Notes: a model not told the origin generated them from the letters alone. A stretch of 64,000 nucleotides of DNA from Musa acuminata AAA Group (GCF_036884655.1 NC_088344.1:33127001-33191000), one strand, 5' to 3'; positions 36,121 to 47,832 are shown, numbered from the stretch's first letter. Made by a program: numbers and translations.

Positions 36121-36166
<46 letters not shown>
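36121..36166. repeat. (CT)n microsatellite
   Basis: About 23 CT units with one TTT interruption. Confidence 0.95.
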
Positions 36167-37309
36167 AGAGCAAGAGGTTGATGTGTATTTGTGAGGCACG
36201 CGAGGAAACTTGAGGTGGCCAATGGGAGAGGGCCATGTAGGTGCCAGACAAGCAAAGGTGTTGTTTCCCCAATCCAAATGCCCTCTAAGCTTTCCTACTT
36301 GTCGTGCATGGCTCGTGCATCCGAACTTGTTCTTCCAATTAATTGCTTTTAATGATTTTTTTCGTTTTTAATCTTTTTTTTTCATTTTAAGTCCAGAAGA
36401 TAATAACGCAATTTCTCTGAAAAAAATCTTATTTTTTATTTTTTTCACTCTATTTTTATTTTTCTTAGATAATATTTGTATTTATTAAAATTCGATAAAT
36501 ATTCTTTTTTTTCCCTTTCCTTCGTCGTTTTCACTTCGTCAACATAGTTTGTTATCTTTGTCTTCTGCTCCCATTATAAGAGTTTATTTATGATCATAAC
36601 CCTCTCATACGTAATGCTTTACTATTAGTGATAACACAACACAAGGCAACGATCTTGTTGAAGATAGCGATTGTTCGAACATCATGAATAGAGTCACAAT
36701 AAGAAAAGAAGATATCATAAGTGGGTTATGACCAGAAAGAACGTATAAAGATAATGAGAGACACGATAAATAACGAAGAATGGAACTCATTGAACAAAGA
36801 CGATGAGACGAGTAAAGATGAAGATGAACATACCGTCGCGATGAAGATATTTATAAAATTTTAATAAATTAAAATATTATCTGAGAAAAAAATAAAATAC
36901 GTCTTTCGAGAAAAAAAAATATATCGCCCTTAAAAAAAAATAAAAAGGAGAAATCCTTCCATGGCCCTCATTATCCGACCTGACCCATCTGTGAACCCAT
37001 CTCCACGTGCTCTTCTTCTCGAAGTTGCTCCTAAAGAACCCTACACAACACTGTGCACGTCTATCTTTTACTTTTATCATTCCTTCGTCGCTTCTCAATG
37101 AATGCCACTCTCCCTTTCTCTCTCTCTCTCTCTTCGTCTAATTGAACTCGACAAGAACGGGGGCTGTCAACAGAAGGCACGTCGGATGGACCCTCTTCAT
37201 ACTTCCCTCTCGTGGACAGAATCGCTTCACCCTTTAACCATTCCTTTCACTTTTCTCCTTCACCCCTTTCCCCCTCACACACTCACCAACACCCTGCCAT
37301 CTTCATCCC

Positions 37310-37317
37310 TATTTAAA
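37310..37317 (+). promoter_or_regulatory. Candidate TATA box of the MIZ1-like gene
   Basis: TATTTAAA about 110 bases upstream of the ATG, followed by a C/T-rich leader, a normal arrangement for a plant gene. It is downstream of an ATG at 37099 and a (CT)n tract at about 37113-37132, which are therefore probably not transcribed. Confidence 0.5.
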
Positions 37318-37419
37318 CCCTCCTCTTCTCCTCATCTCCCCCATCTCAGTAGCACTACCTTCTCTCATTGTTCGAGGTCTGTACGTGTCCCCTTCTCTTT
37401 CTGTACAGTAGTGGAGAGT

Positions 37420-38115
37420 ATGAGGACCATGATAGACTTAGGTAGCCAAAGAGGCTCCCTCTACATCATCGACACGGCCACCGCCGTCGACTGCACCAAG
37501 GACGTCCGCTTCCGCCGCTCCTTCCGAAGCCTCATCGAGTGCATGGTCCCGTGCTGCGGCTTCCAGCTGTCGTCGAACGCCTCCGACATCGGCGACTCCG
37601 ACTCCACCCACGGCAGCTCCACCCCCACCACCACCACCACCGTCACCGGCACCTTCTTCGGGTACCGCCGGGGCCGCGTCAGGTTCTGCGTGCACGACAA
37701 CTCCCGAGCCGCGCCCCTCCTGCTGCTCGAGTTCACCGTCCCGACGGCCTTCCTCGCCAAGGAGATGCAGCACGGGCTGCTGCGCATCGCGCTCGAGTGC
37801 CGCGGGGCTTCCGCTCCGTGCGCCTCGCTCTTCGCCGTCCCGGCCTGGTCCATGTACTGCAACGGCCGCAAGGTGGGGTTCGCGATCCGGCGGCAGATGA
37901 CGGAAGCCGACGCTGCCATCTTCAAGCTCATCAAGTCGATATCGGTCGGCACTGGAGTTCTTCCCGGCGCACCAAAGACGGGCGATGGAGATCTTCTGTA
38001 CCTGAGAGCCAGCTTCGAGAGGGTGATCGGCTCGATGGACTCGGAGTCGTTTCACATGATCGATCCGGTGGGGAGTACCGGGCAGCAGTTGAGCATCTTC
38101 CTCCTCAGAACCTAA
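37420..38115 (+). CDS. MIZU-KUSSEI1-like protein (DUF617)
   Basis: Single-exon gene, 231 residues. The family includes Arabidopsis MIZ1, needed for root hydrotropism and acting at the ER membrane. The biochemical role of most members is unknown. The start MRTMIDLGS is the first ATG after the probable TATA box. Family signatures: VTGTFFGYRRGRVRFCVHD, LLLEFTVPTAFLAKEMQHGLLRIALEC, the Cys/Trp-bearing VPAWSMYCNGRKVGFAIRR, a short linker, GDLLYLRASFERVIGS, DSESFHMIDP and the terminal QQLSIFLLRT. The N-terminal 70 residues are variable and Ser/Thr-rich (PTTTTTVTG). Length, lack of introns and high GC are usual for monocot members. It is complete, with no breaks. Confidence 0.93.
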   Translation: MRTMIDLGSQRGSLYIIDTATAVDCTKDVRFRRSFRSLIECMVPCCGFQLSSNASDIGDSDSTHGSSTPTTTTTVTGTFFGYRRGRVRFCVHDNSRAAPLLLLEFTVPTAFLAKEMQHGLLRIALECRGASAPCASLFAVPAWSMYCNGRKVGFAIRRQMTEADAAIFKLIKSISVGTGVLPGAPKTGDGDLLYLRASFERVIGSMDSESFHMIDPVGSTGQQLSIFLLRT

Positions 38116-41100
38116 TCAGAGAGATGAACCCTATCTTGTAACGTTGTACACATACTGTAAAAGATGATGGCCGGCGAAGGGAACACAGAGAAATCTTGGC
38201 TTGTTTCATACATTACAATCCAAAATGTTCTACATTTGTGTCAAGAAGGATCATATCTTGTATCAATTCACTACCCAATTCATATCAATTTAGTAGTTTG
38301 GTGAAGCGTGTTGATTGCCCTCAGTGTCGGCACATCCAAGAATTCACTTCATCATCGGGGCCAGCATGGTCATGTACGTTCTTGCTATTGCGCGATGGTT
38401 TGACCGTTGACCCTGGTCGGGGCTGACCTGGGCCCGCCACCATCGTGACTGCCAGCTGCCAGCTGCCATCGTCCATCAGCATGCACGAGAGACCGAAACG
38501 TGTCGGGTGGCGGTGAGGGCCTGCTGCGGCGGTGAGCTGCCGCCATAGCAGGAGGAAGAAGACGACGTGCGCACGAGCAGTGGGAGGAGCAGGTGCACGG
38601 GGCCAGGCCATGCTTCAAAAGCAAGGGCGGGGGACCCACTTCGCCATGACCAGACCCATGGCGTTGTCTTCGTTGACGGCTAATCCGTCGCTCGCCTGCT
38701 GCTTTCCCTTTCATTGGTTGTTCGGACGTGCACGTCTGTGCTGCGAGGACGAAGAATCACTACCCGCAAAGCTTCCAATACCCACCAGGTAGCCATGCAT
38801 GCCCATTTAATCTCCTCCACTGCCATGTCTGGTTTCCTGTTACTGCTTATGGCTGCATATGATCAGTTCGCGGACATTTATTCTTCTGCCTGTTCATGAA
38901 GAACTACACCAACGTCAGATGATGAGGGTAGACAGAGAGGATCTGCAGAAGGGTTTTCCTTTCAGTTGTTTGCTGGTCGATATCCACACGTACAATACCT
39001 TTCTCAAAACTTCTGAAATCTCCATCTAATACAGTGCCTCATAATGCAGTAGACAATGATGGATTTGTTTCTTCTCCACACCATTTCGTTTTCAGATCGA
39101 AATGTTGCTTCTGTCCACATCTATAGTACTATGTTCAGAATCATCACAGCAAATTTACACTTACCAAGCAGTAATTATCAGAGCAAATTAATGAAGCTGC
39201 AGGAAACAGAGGCAAACCCAGTGACAAGCATCAACGACAGCATGAATCGTAATCCAACAGCATCGACATAGAATCTAACCGAGTCTGAGCTTGAGATGAC
39301 GTTTACCAAATGTTCTCGCCTGCTTGCCGGAACGACTAGCGCGCAAGGAAAGGATTGATGAGACCGAGGGAGGCTGGTCGACGACAGAAGCTAAGATGAA
39401 TCGACGGCGCAAGTCTTTTGATCAGTCGCGTCGATCTAATCTTGTCTCTGGTGAACCAGCGCGAACAACCAACGTGAATCATTGCTGTACTCCACCGGGA
39501 AGGAGACAGCAGCACAGTGGCACCAAAGTCATCAGAGCAATCGACTCATCGTTGACTTGGTTGCACCATTGAGTTGTCTGATCGAAGACTTTGCCATTCC
39601 TGCACAAGAAGTGCAGGAAACAGATCTAAACTCTGCTTTTTGAAGTGTCTTTTTTTTTTCTTCTTGCAATTCCCGGAGATTTTTCTCCTTTTATTCATTA
39701 TTCAAAATTATCAAATTAGATTTTTTTTATTTGGATTATTCATATCTTTGTTTGCCTGAGGAAATAATTAAAATTGATTTCGTTCATGTGGGCAAATTAC
39801 GAATTCAATCAATTTTTTAATATTAAATAATCTAAATATTATTAATTAATTTTTTTAGATCAGTGATGTGGAATTTTTTTAAAAAAATGCCTATTTCAAA
39901 GTTTATATTTTGCTGAGAAAATAAAATAAAATTTTAATTATTTAGATTATCCACCTTTCTTAAAAAAATTAAAATTTTTATTTTAATTATTGTATCTTTT
40001 ATATGTTTAGAATATATATCTAGATTTTAAAAATATATGAATTATGATGGCATTGATATAGTTAAACATTAAATCATATTAGATGGATTTTATAAAATTT
40101 TGTCATTATTTTATGTAGATTTAATTAATTTGACATGCTGATTTATTTGATCAATAACTTTCATGAATTCAAATCAATTGAATTAATTATTTGATAACAT
40201 GTTGAATGTTCCAATCAACATACAATTAGTTTTAATATTATATAAAATCAGAATTGAGGGCTTGATTTGATCGGGATTAGGTCTGTGCTGATCCGACTAC
40301 TGGATCCGGTGCATGATCTTGGGTGTTCTGTGCAAGTTAGTTCAATGATGCGATCTAACTCATGTGACTAAGAACGACCCATGATTGGTATCGACTCAAC
40401 CCATGTGATCGAGCGCAGCTCAGCTCCTATCGACAGACGCAACTCAGCCTGGATTACGAGGAACAGCTCAGCCGGTGTGATTGGGCACCAGAAGAGTAGG
40501 TGAAATCGATTCAAGCAGCAGCAATGTTAAACATGGCAGGAAATGGCATTCTTTCTTTACACATGTTTCTGACCATCATATGTTGTCAAATGCACTTAAT
40601 GCTATCTACTGCAAATTCATCGACTCAAAAGAGTAGATATCAACCACAAAAGTCCCATCGTCAAGCACATTTTTTCCACTTGATCCTGGTGATAACTGGA
40701 TAGCCAAAGCCACAACAACAATACCAGAGGCTTGCATCCATAAAAATAAGAATGATCCATCTTGTTATGATAGAAGTGCCACAGAATAATTAATATGGAT
40801 GATGCATGATTTGGGTATGCTTTCAAGATGCTGAAGGCTTTCAGGGAAGGATATCACTTGCCTCCAGTGTGTACCCAATATGAATGATCAGTATGCACAG
40901 GTCTAACCAGTACTTAGATCCTTGCCTCTAGTAAGGTTCTTGAAAGTGTTAAACTTCATAACAACTGCATGATCATATCAGTTTTCTGGTTTAAGGTTCA
41001 TGATGATTGACAATACCAACTTTTGTTTACTGATAGTTGACTTATTTTGTCAATTGCTTCCAGAAAAATACTCCTCGACGGCTAATATAATCTATACTAA

Positions 41101-42124
41101 CTGGTATATCTATACATGCATGCACTGGTATATCTATATAATCTATACAAACTGTACTCTGCAGCACTAAAGTTGAAGGGAACAGCAAAAATCCATATCC
41201 ATCCTGAGCCACTAGCTCATTTTGATATTTGGTGAGGAGCATCAGCAGATCCTGGTCTAAAAATTACTATTATTCTTATCGGCATTCAACAAAATATAAT
41301 TAATGTTTATCATTTCCTATAAGCTTTTATCAACATCCATGTAGATATCATAACAGTATGCCTTGCTTGTTTTCTGCAGCTTTACCTTTATACAGCTAAT
41401 ATAATCTATCGGGGCATGGATCCTGCAAAAGCCAGTTCTTTTGATCTGCTGTCTGAACCTAAATGGAATATCATCATGCCGAAGATTCTACACTATTTTG
41501 CAAAAGAAATGTTGTCCTAGTATTTTCTAATCTTGTCAACATGATCTATGACTACATGCCAATAGTTCAGCAAAAAGCCACCCGTGAAAAGTGCATCAGA
41601 TGTCGACAAAAGCAATGTTTGTGATCCTTCAACTTAAGAAGTTCAAAAACAGCAAATGGGATTAAGGGTATCAGATCTATCTCACAGTCTTGTGATATGC
41701 CTACAATCTGTGGTTGGATGATGCAAAATACAAGCTAGAGATAACACAAGGCAATAGATGTTTCAACTACCCTAATAAATCTGACAAAAGAGCATACCGC
41801 AATAGAACCAACAACAAAAATTTTGCCAGTCATGTTCATGTTGTAGCAATGTAAGAATTAATTTGAGTACATCGCAAACAAAAGTAGAAAGAATTATAAA
41901 AAATAGAACTGATGAATGACAACAAATTAATGTTGTGCCCTAGTATTGATTACAATGAGTAATGATTTTGTAGCATTACCTCAAGTGATGAAATGAATTA
42001 ATAATCTTGAAGATGAATTCTATCCAACAATGCCAAGTGTGGCATGAGAGGAGGTAAAGAAACAACTATATTACTTACCTCAAAGAACATGCTCTTCCGA
42101 TTGAAAAGAGCAGCAAGCACAAAG
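38116..42124. other. Intergenic region
   Basis: About 4 kb with no supported gene. 38300-38800 is GC-rich but has no recognisable frame. 39600-40260 is very AT-rich. 40330-40500 holds a degenerate internal repeat with CTCA(A/G)CC, ATGTGAT and CAGCTCAGC blocks. 40500-42100 is unremarkable. Confidence 0.5.
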
Positions 42125-43122
42125 TCAGGAGAAGCCCGCAGCTAAGCCATACTTAGCAATGAACATCTTCCGATTGCAGCTGAGCATTTCACTCAAACTA
42201 CAATGAACATTCTTTTGTTTCAAAAGCTTGTGCCGAAACTCCAGGCTCTTCTTTTCACCATGCCGAAAGAACTCTGGATACACTCTGCTATATCATTGAT
42301 TTTCCTTCCCGTATCTTCTACCAAGAATCTGATTTTTGGGTTCCAGGGATTTGTTGACACTTTTGATCAGAATAGGGGGATATCAGGCAACTAATGCTGC
42401 AATTTGTTTACTGTTAAATCCACATCTCTTCAAGAATGCTAAATTGGGTTTCAGAACCTTTTCGACAACCTGACAGAACACTTAAGGGAAATTACAAACC
42501 ACCCGTTGCAAGTTCAACTCATCTAAGCCTATTGATTTGAGAAATTCTGTTGTTGGTCGAAGTTGTTCCTCAACACTGTAATCTACCTAGAATGGATTTT
42601 TCACCAGAGTTTAACCAATCAACCCTTCCTTATTGAGGCCAATGCTTGCAAGGAAATCAGTAATCTGAGTCAATTTTGTTTCCACACTGCAACTGATGAG
42701 CCTTGGATTCAACAAACGCATCTTAGCCAGTTGTTTATCAGATATTCCTAGCATCTGGAAGAAAGCTAGTAATGGGCAGAGCTTCTCTTCCACACTGCGT
42801 GAAACAATGTGAGGAAATTTGGTGATGGCTGAGGTCACTTCTCCCGGCTTTGATCCCAAGGTTGCAAGGCACCGGACAGTAGTGACAAGCTTCTGATTTA
42901 AGCCCATTGTGAGGATCTTGGGGCACTTGGAGACAACATAAAGAAGCCTCCTCTTTTGAATCCCAATGCTCCCCAAATAATCCCAGCTTTCACTAGCTCT
43001 TCCCCTTCCTGTGCTCTCTAGCCGATTGCACTCCTCATCATTCTGTTTATGCTTTCATCATCAAACCCTTTCTCCTTGAAGAACTCAACAATGCTGTGCT
43101 TCTGGTCTGTCATCCTTTCCAT
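42125..43122 (-). pseudogene. mTERF-family pseudogene, MTERF6/PDE191-like
   Basis: Reading from an ATG at 43122 to a TGA at 42125-42127, the minus strand aligns end to end with the roughly 330-residue plant mTERF proteins related to Arabidopsis At4g38160, organelle proteins acting in transcription or tRNA maturation. Family landmarks in order: SIVEFFKEKGFDDESI, RASESWDYL, SIGIQKRRLLYVVSKCPKIL, ITKFPHIV, SVEEKLCPLLAFFQMLGI, LLNPRLISCSVETKL, FLASIGLNKEGLIG, then past the first stop LVKNPF, LRPTTEFLKSIG, KPNLAFLKRCGF and CSLSEML. It is broken by a frameshift after NRMM (near 43040), stops at 42611, near 42585, near 42495 and near 42395, and more frameshifts near 42330 and beyond. There are no introns. 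A 121-codon piece (42611-42976) remains open, but this is not a functional protein. Confidence 0.9.
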
Positions 43123-43830
43123 CCTTCCTGAAGACACAGTGCAGGCAGCAATGTGGCTTTAGATTGAGTGGCTCAAACTAATACATCTAAAATCAACCAT
43201 TGGCGTGTCGGTTAAGAACTGGAAAATGATCAAGAAATCAAATACCAATGGTGGCAGAAACAGACCAACACAACAAAAGTAGCCAAAATTCGTCCTTTCT
43301 TCTTCTTATCTATTCCAAAGTGAATCTAGTCTACGAATTCCTAATCTACTTTCCACGATTACAATGAAACTAGGAGACAGAGGACTTGAATCACAACATC
43401 AAGAACATAACTACGAGAGACATAAACACTAACCCACAGTTGCCCAATGAAAAGAACTTTGCTTGCACAGAATTGCTAACCTTGTTCTTCAGAACACCAA
43501 CATCCAGTGTGATCGAAGCCTGCTCAAAGAATCAATTTTCCGCTGAATCCACTGGGTTGTCCCAGCAAGGAGGTGGGGTGGAGCCATCCTCTCCCGGGCA
43601 GATCTTATCTCAAACTGGCCCGACGAGACGACAAAGCCTGATATGCAACGTTAGACAGGTGGGCCCCAATGTGGGTCCCGTTCTTTTCTCTGGTCGAATG
43701 CGGGTATTCACCGGGGGAAGTCCTGGAAGGTAAGAATCGTTCTTGTTTCTTTTACCTCAAAACCCTAACCCGAACCTTCAATAATCGTGAGAGTCTCTAC
43801 CTCGGTCTCTCTTCCCGGTCGAAGACAGCC
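43123..43830. promoter_or_regulatory. Divergent promoter region between the mTERF pseudogene and the PPR gene
   Basis: Head-to-head arrangement, 708 bases. On the PPR side there is TGGGCCCC near 43661, resembling TGGGCC site II elements of organelle-related genes, and a possible leader donor at 43730 (AAG/GTAAGAATC). An ATG at 43669 is in frame with the PPR gene, but the extension has no targeting character. Confidence 0.4.
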
Positions 43831-45072
43831 ATGCAGAGTACGCTCTCCAAGCTTCTATTCAACAATCTCGCGAGGCAGCTCTGCCATCTGCCTAAAGCTT
43901 CGATCTTGGGGAGATGTCTGCCGGCGATCGACTTCAGTACGAATAACGATCCTGGCGGACCGACGAGAGGCGGGAGGCGCAGGGACGACGGCTCCGAGGA
44001 TCTCTTCCTCCGAAGCCTCAACTTCGGGGACGACGGCGGTGAAGAGCAAGAGATGACACATCAGGAAGCCCCTTCGCGTCGACCCTCCGCTAGGCCACCG
44101 TTGGGCGGTGGCCAACAGAGCGGAAAGGAGCCGTCTTTCCGAGGGGATGACAGCATTGACATCGCGTCAGGTGATCTTTTTCCTGGCCTGGAGTTTGGCG
44201 ACGGGAGTAGAGGTCTTCGCGGGCGGTCCCGCAACGGACCCATGACGAGAGACACTCCTAGAGAGGATTTTGGTCGTCAAGACAATATGGACGGATTCGG
44301 GACTGCCCGACAGAGATCGCCGTCACGGTCTGCTGGCGGATTTAGGGGAGAGGAATTGGACGATGGTGGTGAGGAGAGAAGAAACGATCGAATTGGGGAT
44401 TCCCTGGCGCAGAAAATTAATTTCGGAGAAGCTGGTCGGCGTAACAGGGTGGAAGAAGCCGATCAAAAGCCTGCAGTGGCCGAGTCTGCTGCGCAGGAGG
44501 CGCCGCCAGAAGACGCCGACGAGATTTTCAAGAAGATGAAGGAGACTGGGCTTATACCTAATGCTGTCGCCATGCTCGACGGGCTCTGCAAAGACGGGCT
44601 GGTTCAAGATGCCATGAAGCTGTTCGGATTAATGCGTGAGAAGGGCACGATACCGGAGGTTGTAATTTACACTGCTGTAGTGGAAGGATTCTGCAAGGGG
44701 GCAAAATTTGACGATGCAAAGAGGATCTTCAGGAAAATGCAGAAGAACGGGATCGTGCCAAACGCATTCAGCTTCAAGGTTCTCATTCAGGGTTTATGCA
44801 AAGGGAAGAAGTTGGAGGATTCGGTTGAGTTCTGTATGGAGATGTTGGATGCTGGGCATGCACCGAGTGTGGCGACTTTAATCGGTTTGGTGGATGGATT
44901 ATGTAAAGAGAAGGGGGTCGAAGAAGGGGAGAATGTCATCATAAGGTTGCGGGAAAGAGGTTTTGTTCTTGACGAAAGAGCTGTTAGAGAGCATTTGAAC
45001 AAGAAAGGACCGTTCTCGCCGAAAGTTTGGGATGCCTTCTTCGGGAAAAAGAACTCGCGAGGACCTTTTTGA
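43831..45072 (+). CDS. Short P-class pentatricopeptide repeat protein, At4g38150-like
   Basis: 413 residues, one exon. Organelle RNA-binding family. The start MQSTLSKLLFNNLARQLCHL gives an Arg-rich, acid-free N-terminus typical of a mitochondrial presequence, preferred over the in-frame ATG at 43669. Residues about 45-230 are a disordered, Gly/Arg/Asp-rich region. The C-terminal 180 residues carry about four PPR units, seen in IFKKMKETGLIPNAV, AMKLFGLMREKGTIPEVVIY, AKRIFRKMQKNGIVPNAFSF and FCMEMLDAGHAPSV. The tail is KKGPFSPKVWDAFFGKK. The repeat part closely resembles Arabidopsis At4g38150, including LFGLMR.KGTIPEVVIYTAV. The N-terminal linker repeats an L-N/E-FGD/E motif (see findings). With so few repeats it probably works with a partner or on a short RNA target; this is inference. 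Confidence 0.92.
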   Translation: MQSTLSKLLFNNLARQLCHLPKASILGRCLPAIDFSTNNDPGGPTRGGRRRDDGSEDLFLRSLNFGDDGGEEQEMTHQEAPSRRPSARPPLGGGQQSGKEPSFRGDDSIDIASGDLFPGLEFGDGSRGLRGRSRNGPMTRDTPREDFGRQDNMDGFGTARQRSPSRSAGGFRGEELDDGGEERRNDRIGDSLAQKINFGEAGRRNRVEEADQKPAVAESAAQEAPPEDADEIFKKMKETGLIPNAVAMLDGLCKDGLVQDAMKLFGLMREKGTIPEVVIYTAVVEGFCKGAKFDDAKRIFRKMQKNGIVPNAFSFKVLIQGLCKGKKLEDSVEFCMEMLDAGHAPSVATLIGLVDGLCKEKGVEEGENVIIRLRERGFVLDERAVREHLNKKGPFSPKVWDAFFGKKNSRGPF

Positions 45073-46262
45073 TCTCTTCCTCAAGATAATTGGTACTCAC
45101 AAACTTCTTATCTTCCTCACTGTTGATTTCAGCATCTCCAATTTGTTCCTCATCAATACTGGTAAAGTAGTAGTAGTTCTGGCAAATGAATTTATTGTGT
45201 GTTCTTGAGGATTGTTTATGGTGCTAATAAACTGATGCATCTCTTAGAAGCACATTACTAAATGTTCAAGTTTATTATGACCAGAATTCTGATGAGGTGC
45301 GGCTGTAGGCATCATGAGATTGGTATGTGTTATAGATTGAGGGCAACTGAGAAACTTGTGGAAACATTTCTCATCTTGGATGATTCTTTGCATCTCTTCC
45401 CATAAAGTAGCTCAGGCTGTGTTATATCAGAGTACAAGTTGGAAAGGTTATTGAGAGATGTAATGAGTATTTGATAATGGATTTGCACATTTTATGTTCC
45501 AAGCTTGACTTTGTGAATGCTTTATTTTCTTGTGCCTGTTGGATTGTTTCCTCTGTTGGTTTTCCTCTGCTAGTTTATGATCTGCAGGTTTGTTTTCAAA
45601 ATTCGGACAGAGCGATTGTCTGAGATGGTTGAAATTTTTCTCGTCTTTGCCGACAGACACGAAGATCATGATCTAAACTTATGCTCAGTAATTTTTTATG
45701 AATCAGCCAAATAAAAGAATGAATGAGATATTACTGGTGCCATGAGATGAAGATATGATTCAAGGGGTTCTTTGTTATTTCCCAGCATGTTGTTGAAGAA
45801 GTGAAATGCAGAAACAGTGTCATGCTCTTGAATAAGTTCTGCAGGTTAACAATGCACTGGTAAATCTCAAGGCTATTCTATGTGATCATACTGTTAGGTT
45901 CTGCAGGTTAACAGTGTACTAAATTGTGATCTAATCTGATGATGTGATCTTTTTCCTTCTTGTAAAATGAAATAATACTCCCAAATTTCTATTTTTCCAA
46001 ACCTTTCTTTCTGTTTTTCATGTAAGATAACAAAGTATTATTCACAGAACAGCAAAGTTTCAATCAAGACTTCAAATAATCCTGCATGAGATGCTGGAGA
46101 AGAGAAAGAGCATTAACATTGTTCTGAAGCAAATGTATAATAAGCCTTCAAATGCCATCAAGGCAAACGAATTCATGATTCAAGTTGAACCATGGTCTGA
46201 ATCAAGTGCAAAGTGATGTTAGTAGGACAAACCGAGGTCATTCTACGAAGCAAGAGGCGAAT

Positions 46263-46362
46263 GAAGACTGCCTCCCGTTCTTCTAAGAATTGCAAGCTAA
46301 GAATACCAAGACGAAGACTGCCTCCCGATCTTCTAAGAATTGCAAGTTAAGAATACCAAGAC
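46263..46362. repeat. 50-bp tandem duplication
   Basis: Two adjacent 50-base copies starting GAAGACTGCCTCCCG and ending GAATACCAAGAC, differing at only two positions. This is a recent local duplication in non-coding DNA. Confidence 0.9.
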
Positions 46363-47224
46363 GATGATGATGGAGGCAGAATTCTTCTCTTCTGCTCTGC
46401 TGCGTGTGTTGTCAATCGATCTTAAACTTGTGGAGGAACTTCTTGCTAACCGATACAATGGTATAGGCGAAAAGAACGAAAGCAATAATAAGAACTGCGA
46501 TGAATATTAAGAGATGTTAAGAAAATATTTAACAGAATTTTATTTCAAATATGAATGAAAAACTATGCGCATAGTGTTGTAAACTGTGCAGGAACTTCAC
46601 CAAAAAAAAAAGTTCTCCATAAACAATATAAGACTTTCACATGCTAAGCAATACTCAGTGCTTATATTTGATGAAACAATGTAGAGTGAAATGTAGAATT
46701 GTTGTACATTTAGCTAATCAATACCCATAAACAACCAAGCCTTATCCATTATTTAACTGAGGTAAGCATGTAAGCTTTATTTGTTTGCAGTAGTAAGTCA
46801 ATACAAATCCAAAAAAGTGCCAAGCAAAAATAACACAAATTCAAACTTTTATTTAGCCATATAATGTTGGCCATATAAAAGCTGCATAGGTAGAAGCAAA
46901 CACTGATCTTATGATAGCACCTTCTTGAGATTTGTCAAGACTCTTGAAACTCTTTGAATAACAACCAATCACAATGTGCCATAAACTAGAACTTAATGAA
47001 AAGGTTAGGATACTTAACTAATATCACTAAATTATAAGAAAGCAAAATATTTTCAGGAAAATCTTAAGTGAGGATAAGTTGATGTAAACTTGGTGATTCA
47101 ATTTCCAGAACTAAAAGAGAGATTTTTTCTGGTGAGATTGTACATTTCTCTAAATTCAGCTCTAAATAACAAGGTTGAAAGTGCGAAAGTGAAATGTAAC
47201 GAGCCAAATGCTGCAATGGCATTC

Positions 47225-47327
47225 TAAAAAACAAGGTCTGCAATTTCGTACCGTACCGAAGTTTCGACGTTCAGTCGATACAGTACGAAACTGTATACCG
47301 AGCGATATACCATTCGGTATACCGCTC

Positions 47328-47366
<39 letters not shown>

Positions 47367-47394
47367 TAAAAGATGCCGCCGCCAAATGTTGTCT

Positions 47395-47483
<89 letters not shown>

Positions 47484-47600
47484 ATTATTATTTTTCGTTC
47501 CGCCCGGTAGCGGGCGGTCCGCGTACCGGTATGTCATCGGACCGGTACATACCGCCCGTACAGGACGGTATCATTCGGTATTGCCTACCTTGCTAAAAGG
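47225..47600. repeat. GTACC/GGTAC-rich dispersed repeat with internal (AT)n
   Basis: Left end near CAAGGTCTGCAATTTCGTACC, right end near CGGTATTGCCTACCTTGC. Read in reverse, the right end begins CAAGGTAGGCAATACC, so the ends are imperfect inverted repeats. Inside are ATACCGAGCGATATACC, CCGCCCGGTAGCGGGCGG and GACCGGTACATACCGCCCG. Two (AT)n runs (47331-47362 and 47402-47478) expand the middle. There is no coding capacity, so it looks MITE-like. Confidence 0.75.
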
Positions 47601-47832
47601 TATGAAAGTGAAAAACACTAGTTAGACACTCAACAGGAATCCATCATAGGTTCCATCTCTCGATCATTTAGGACTAGCTAGAATGCCAAAGTCAGTCATG
47701 AATTTAAAATGTAGTTCCAAACAAAAAAAGTTCTACTTAAACAGAAAAAAAAAATCAATCCAAAAATATTCTAGTTGTAATGAAGGAGGGACAAATGGAG
47801 GTAGCAAAGGCTCAACAGTTTCACAAGAGGAT

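Larger units (their letters stand above)
30202..37419. other. Long intergenic region
   Basis: 7.2 kb without a supported gene. The first part is probably PLATZ 3' UTR. A 223-codon reverse-strand frame (31612-32283) is discussed separately. The rest holds (GA)n (32434-32526), (AT)n (33383-33497), a compound AT/GA tract (35494-35573), (CT)n (36121-36166), AT-rich sequence, and the MIZ1-like promoter from about 36950. The stretch 34400-34800 has the feel of an old retroelement fragment, but I could not assign it. Confidence 0.5.

Noticed and set aside
37438..38055. 205-codon minus-strand frame opposite the MIZ1-like gene
   Set aside because: Antisense shadow in a GC-rich exon; Gly/Val-rich without domains.
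42611..42976. A short functional mTERF protein of 121 residues
   Set aside because: Only part of a full-length homologous region that is interrupted on both sides by frameshifts and stops; treated as pseudogene.
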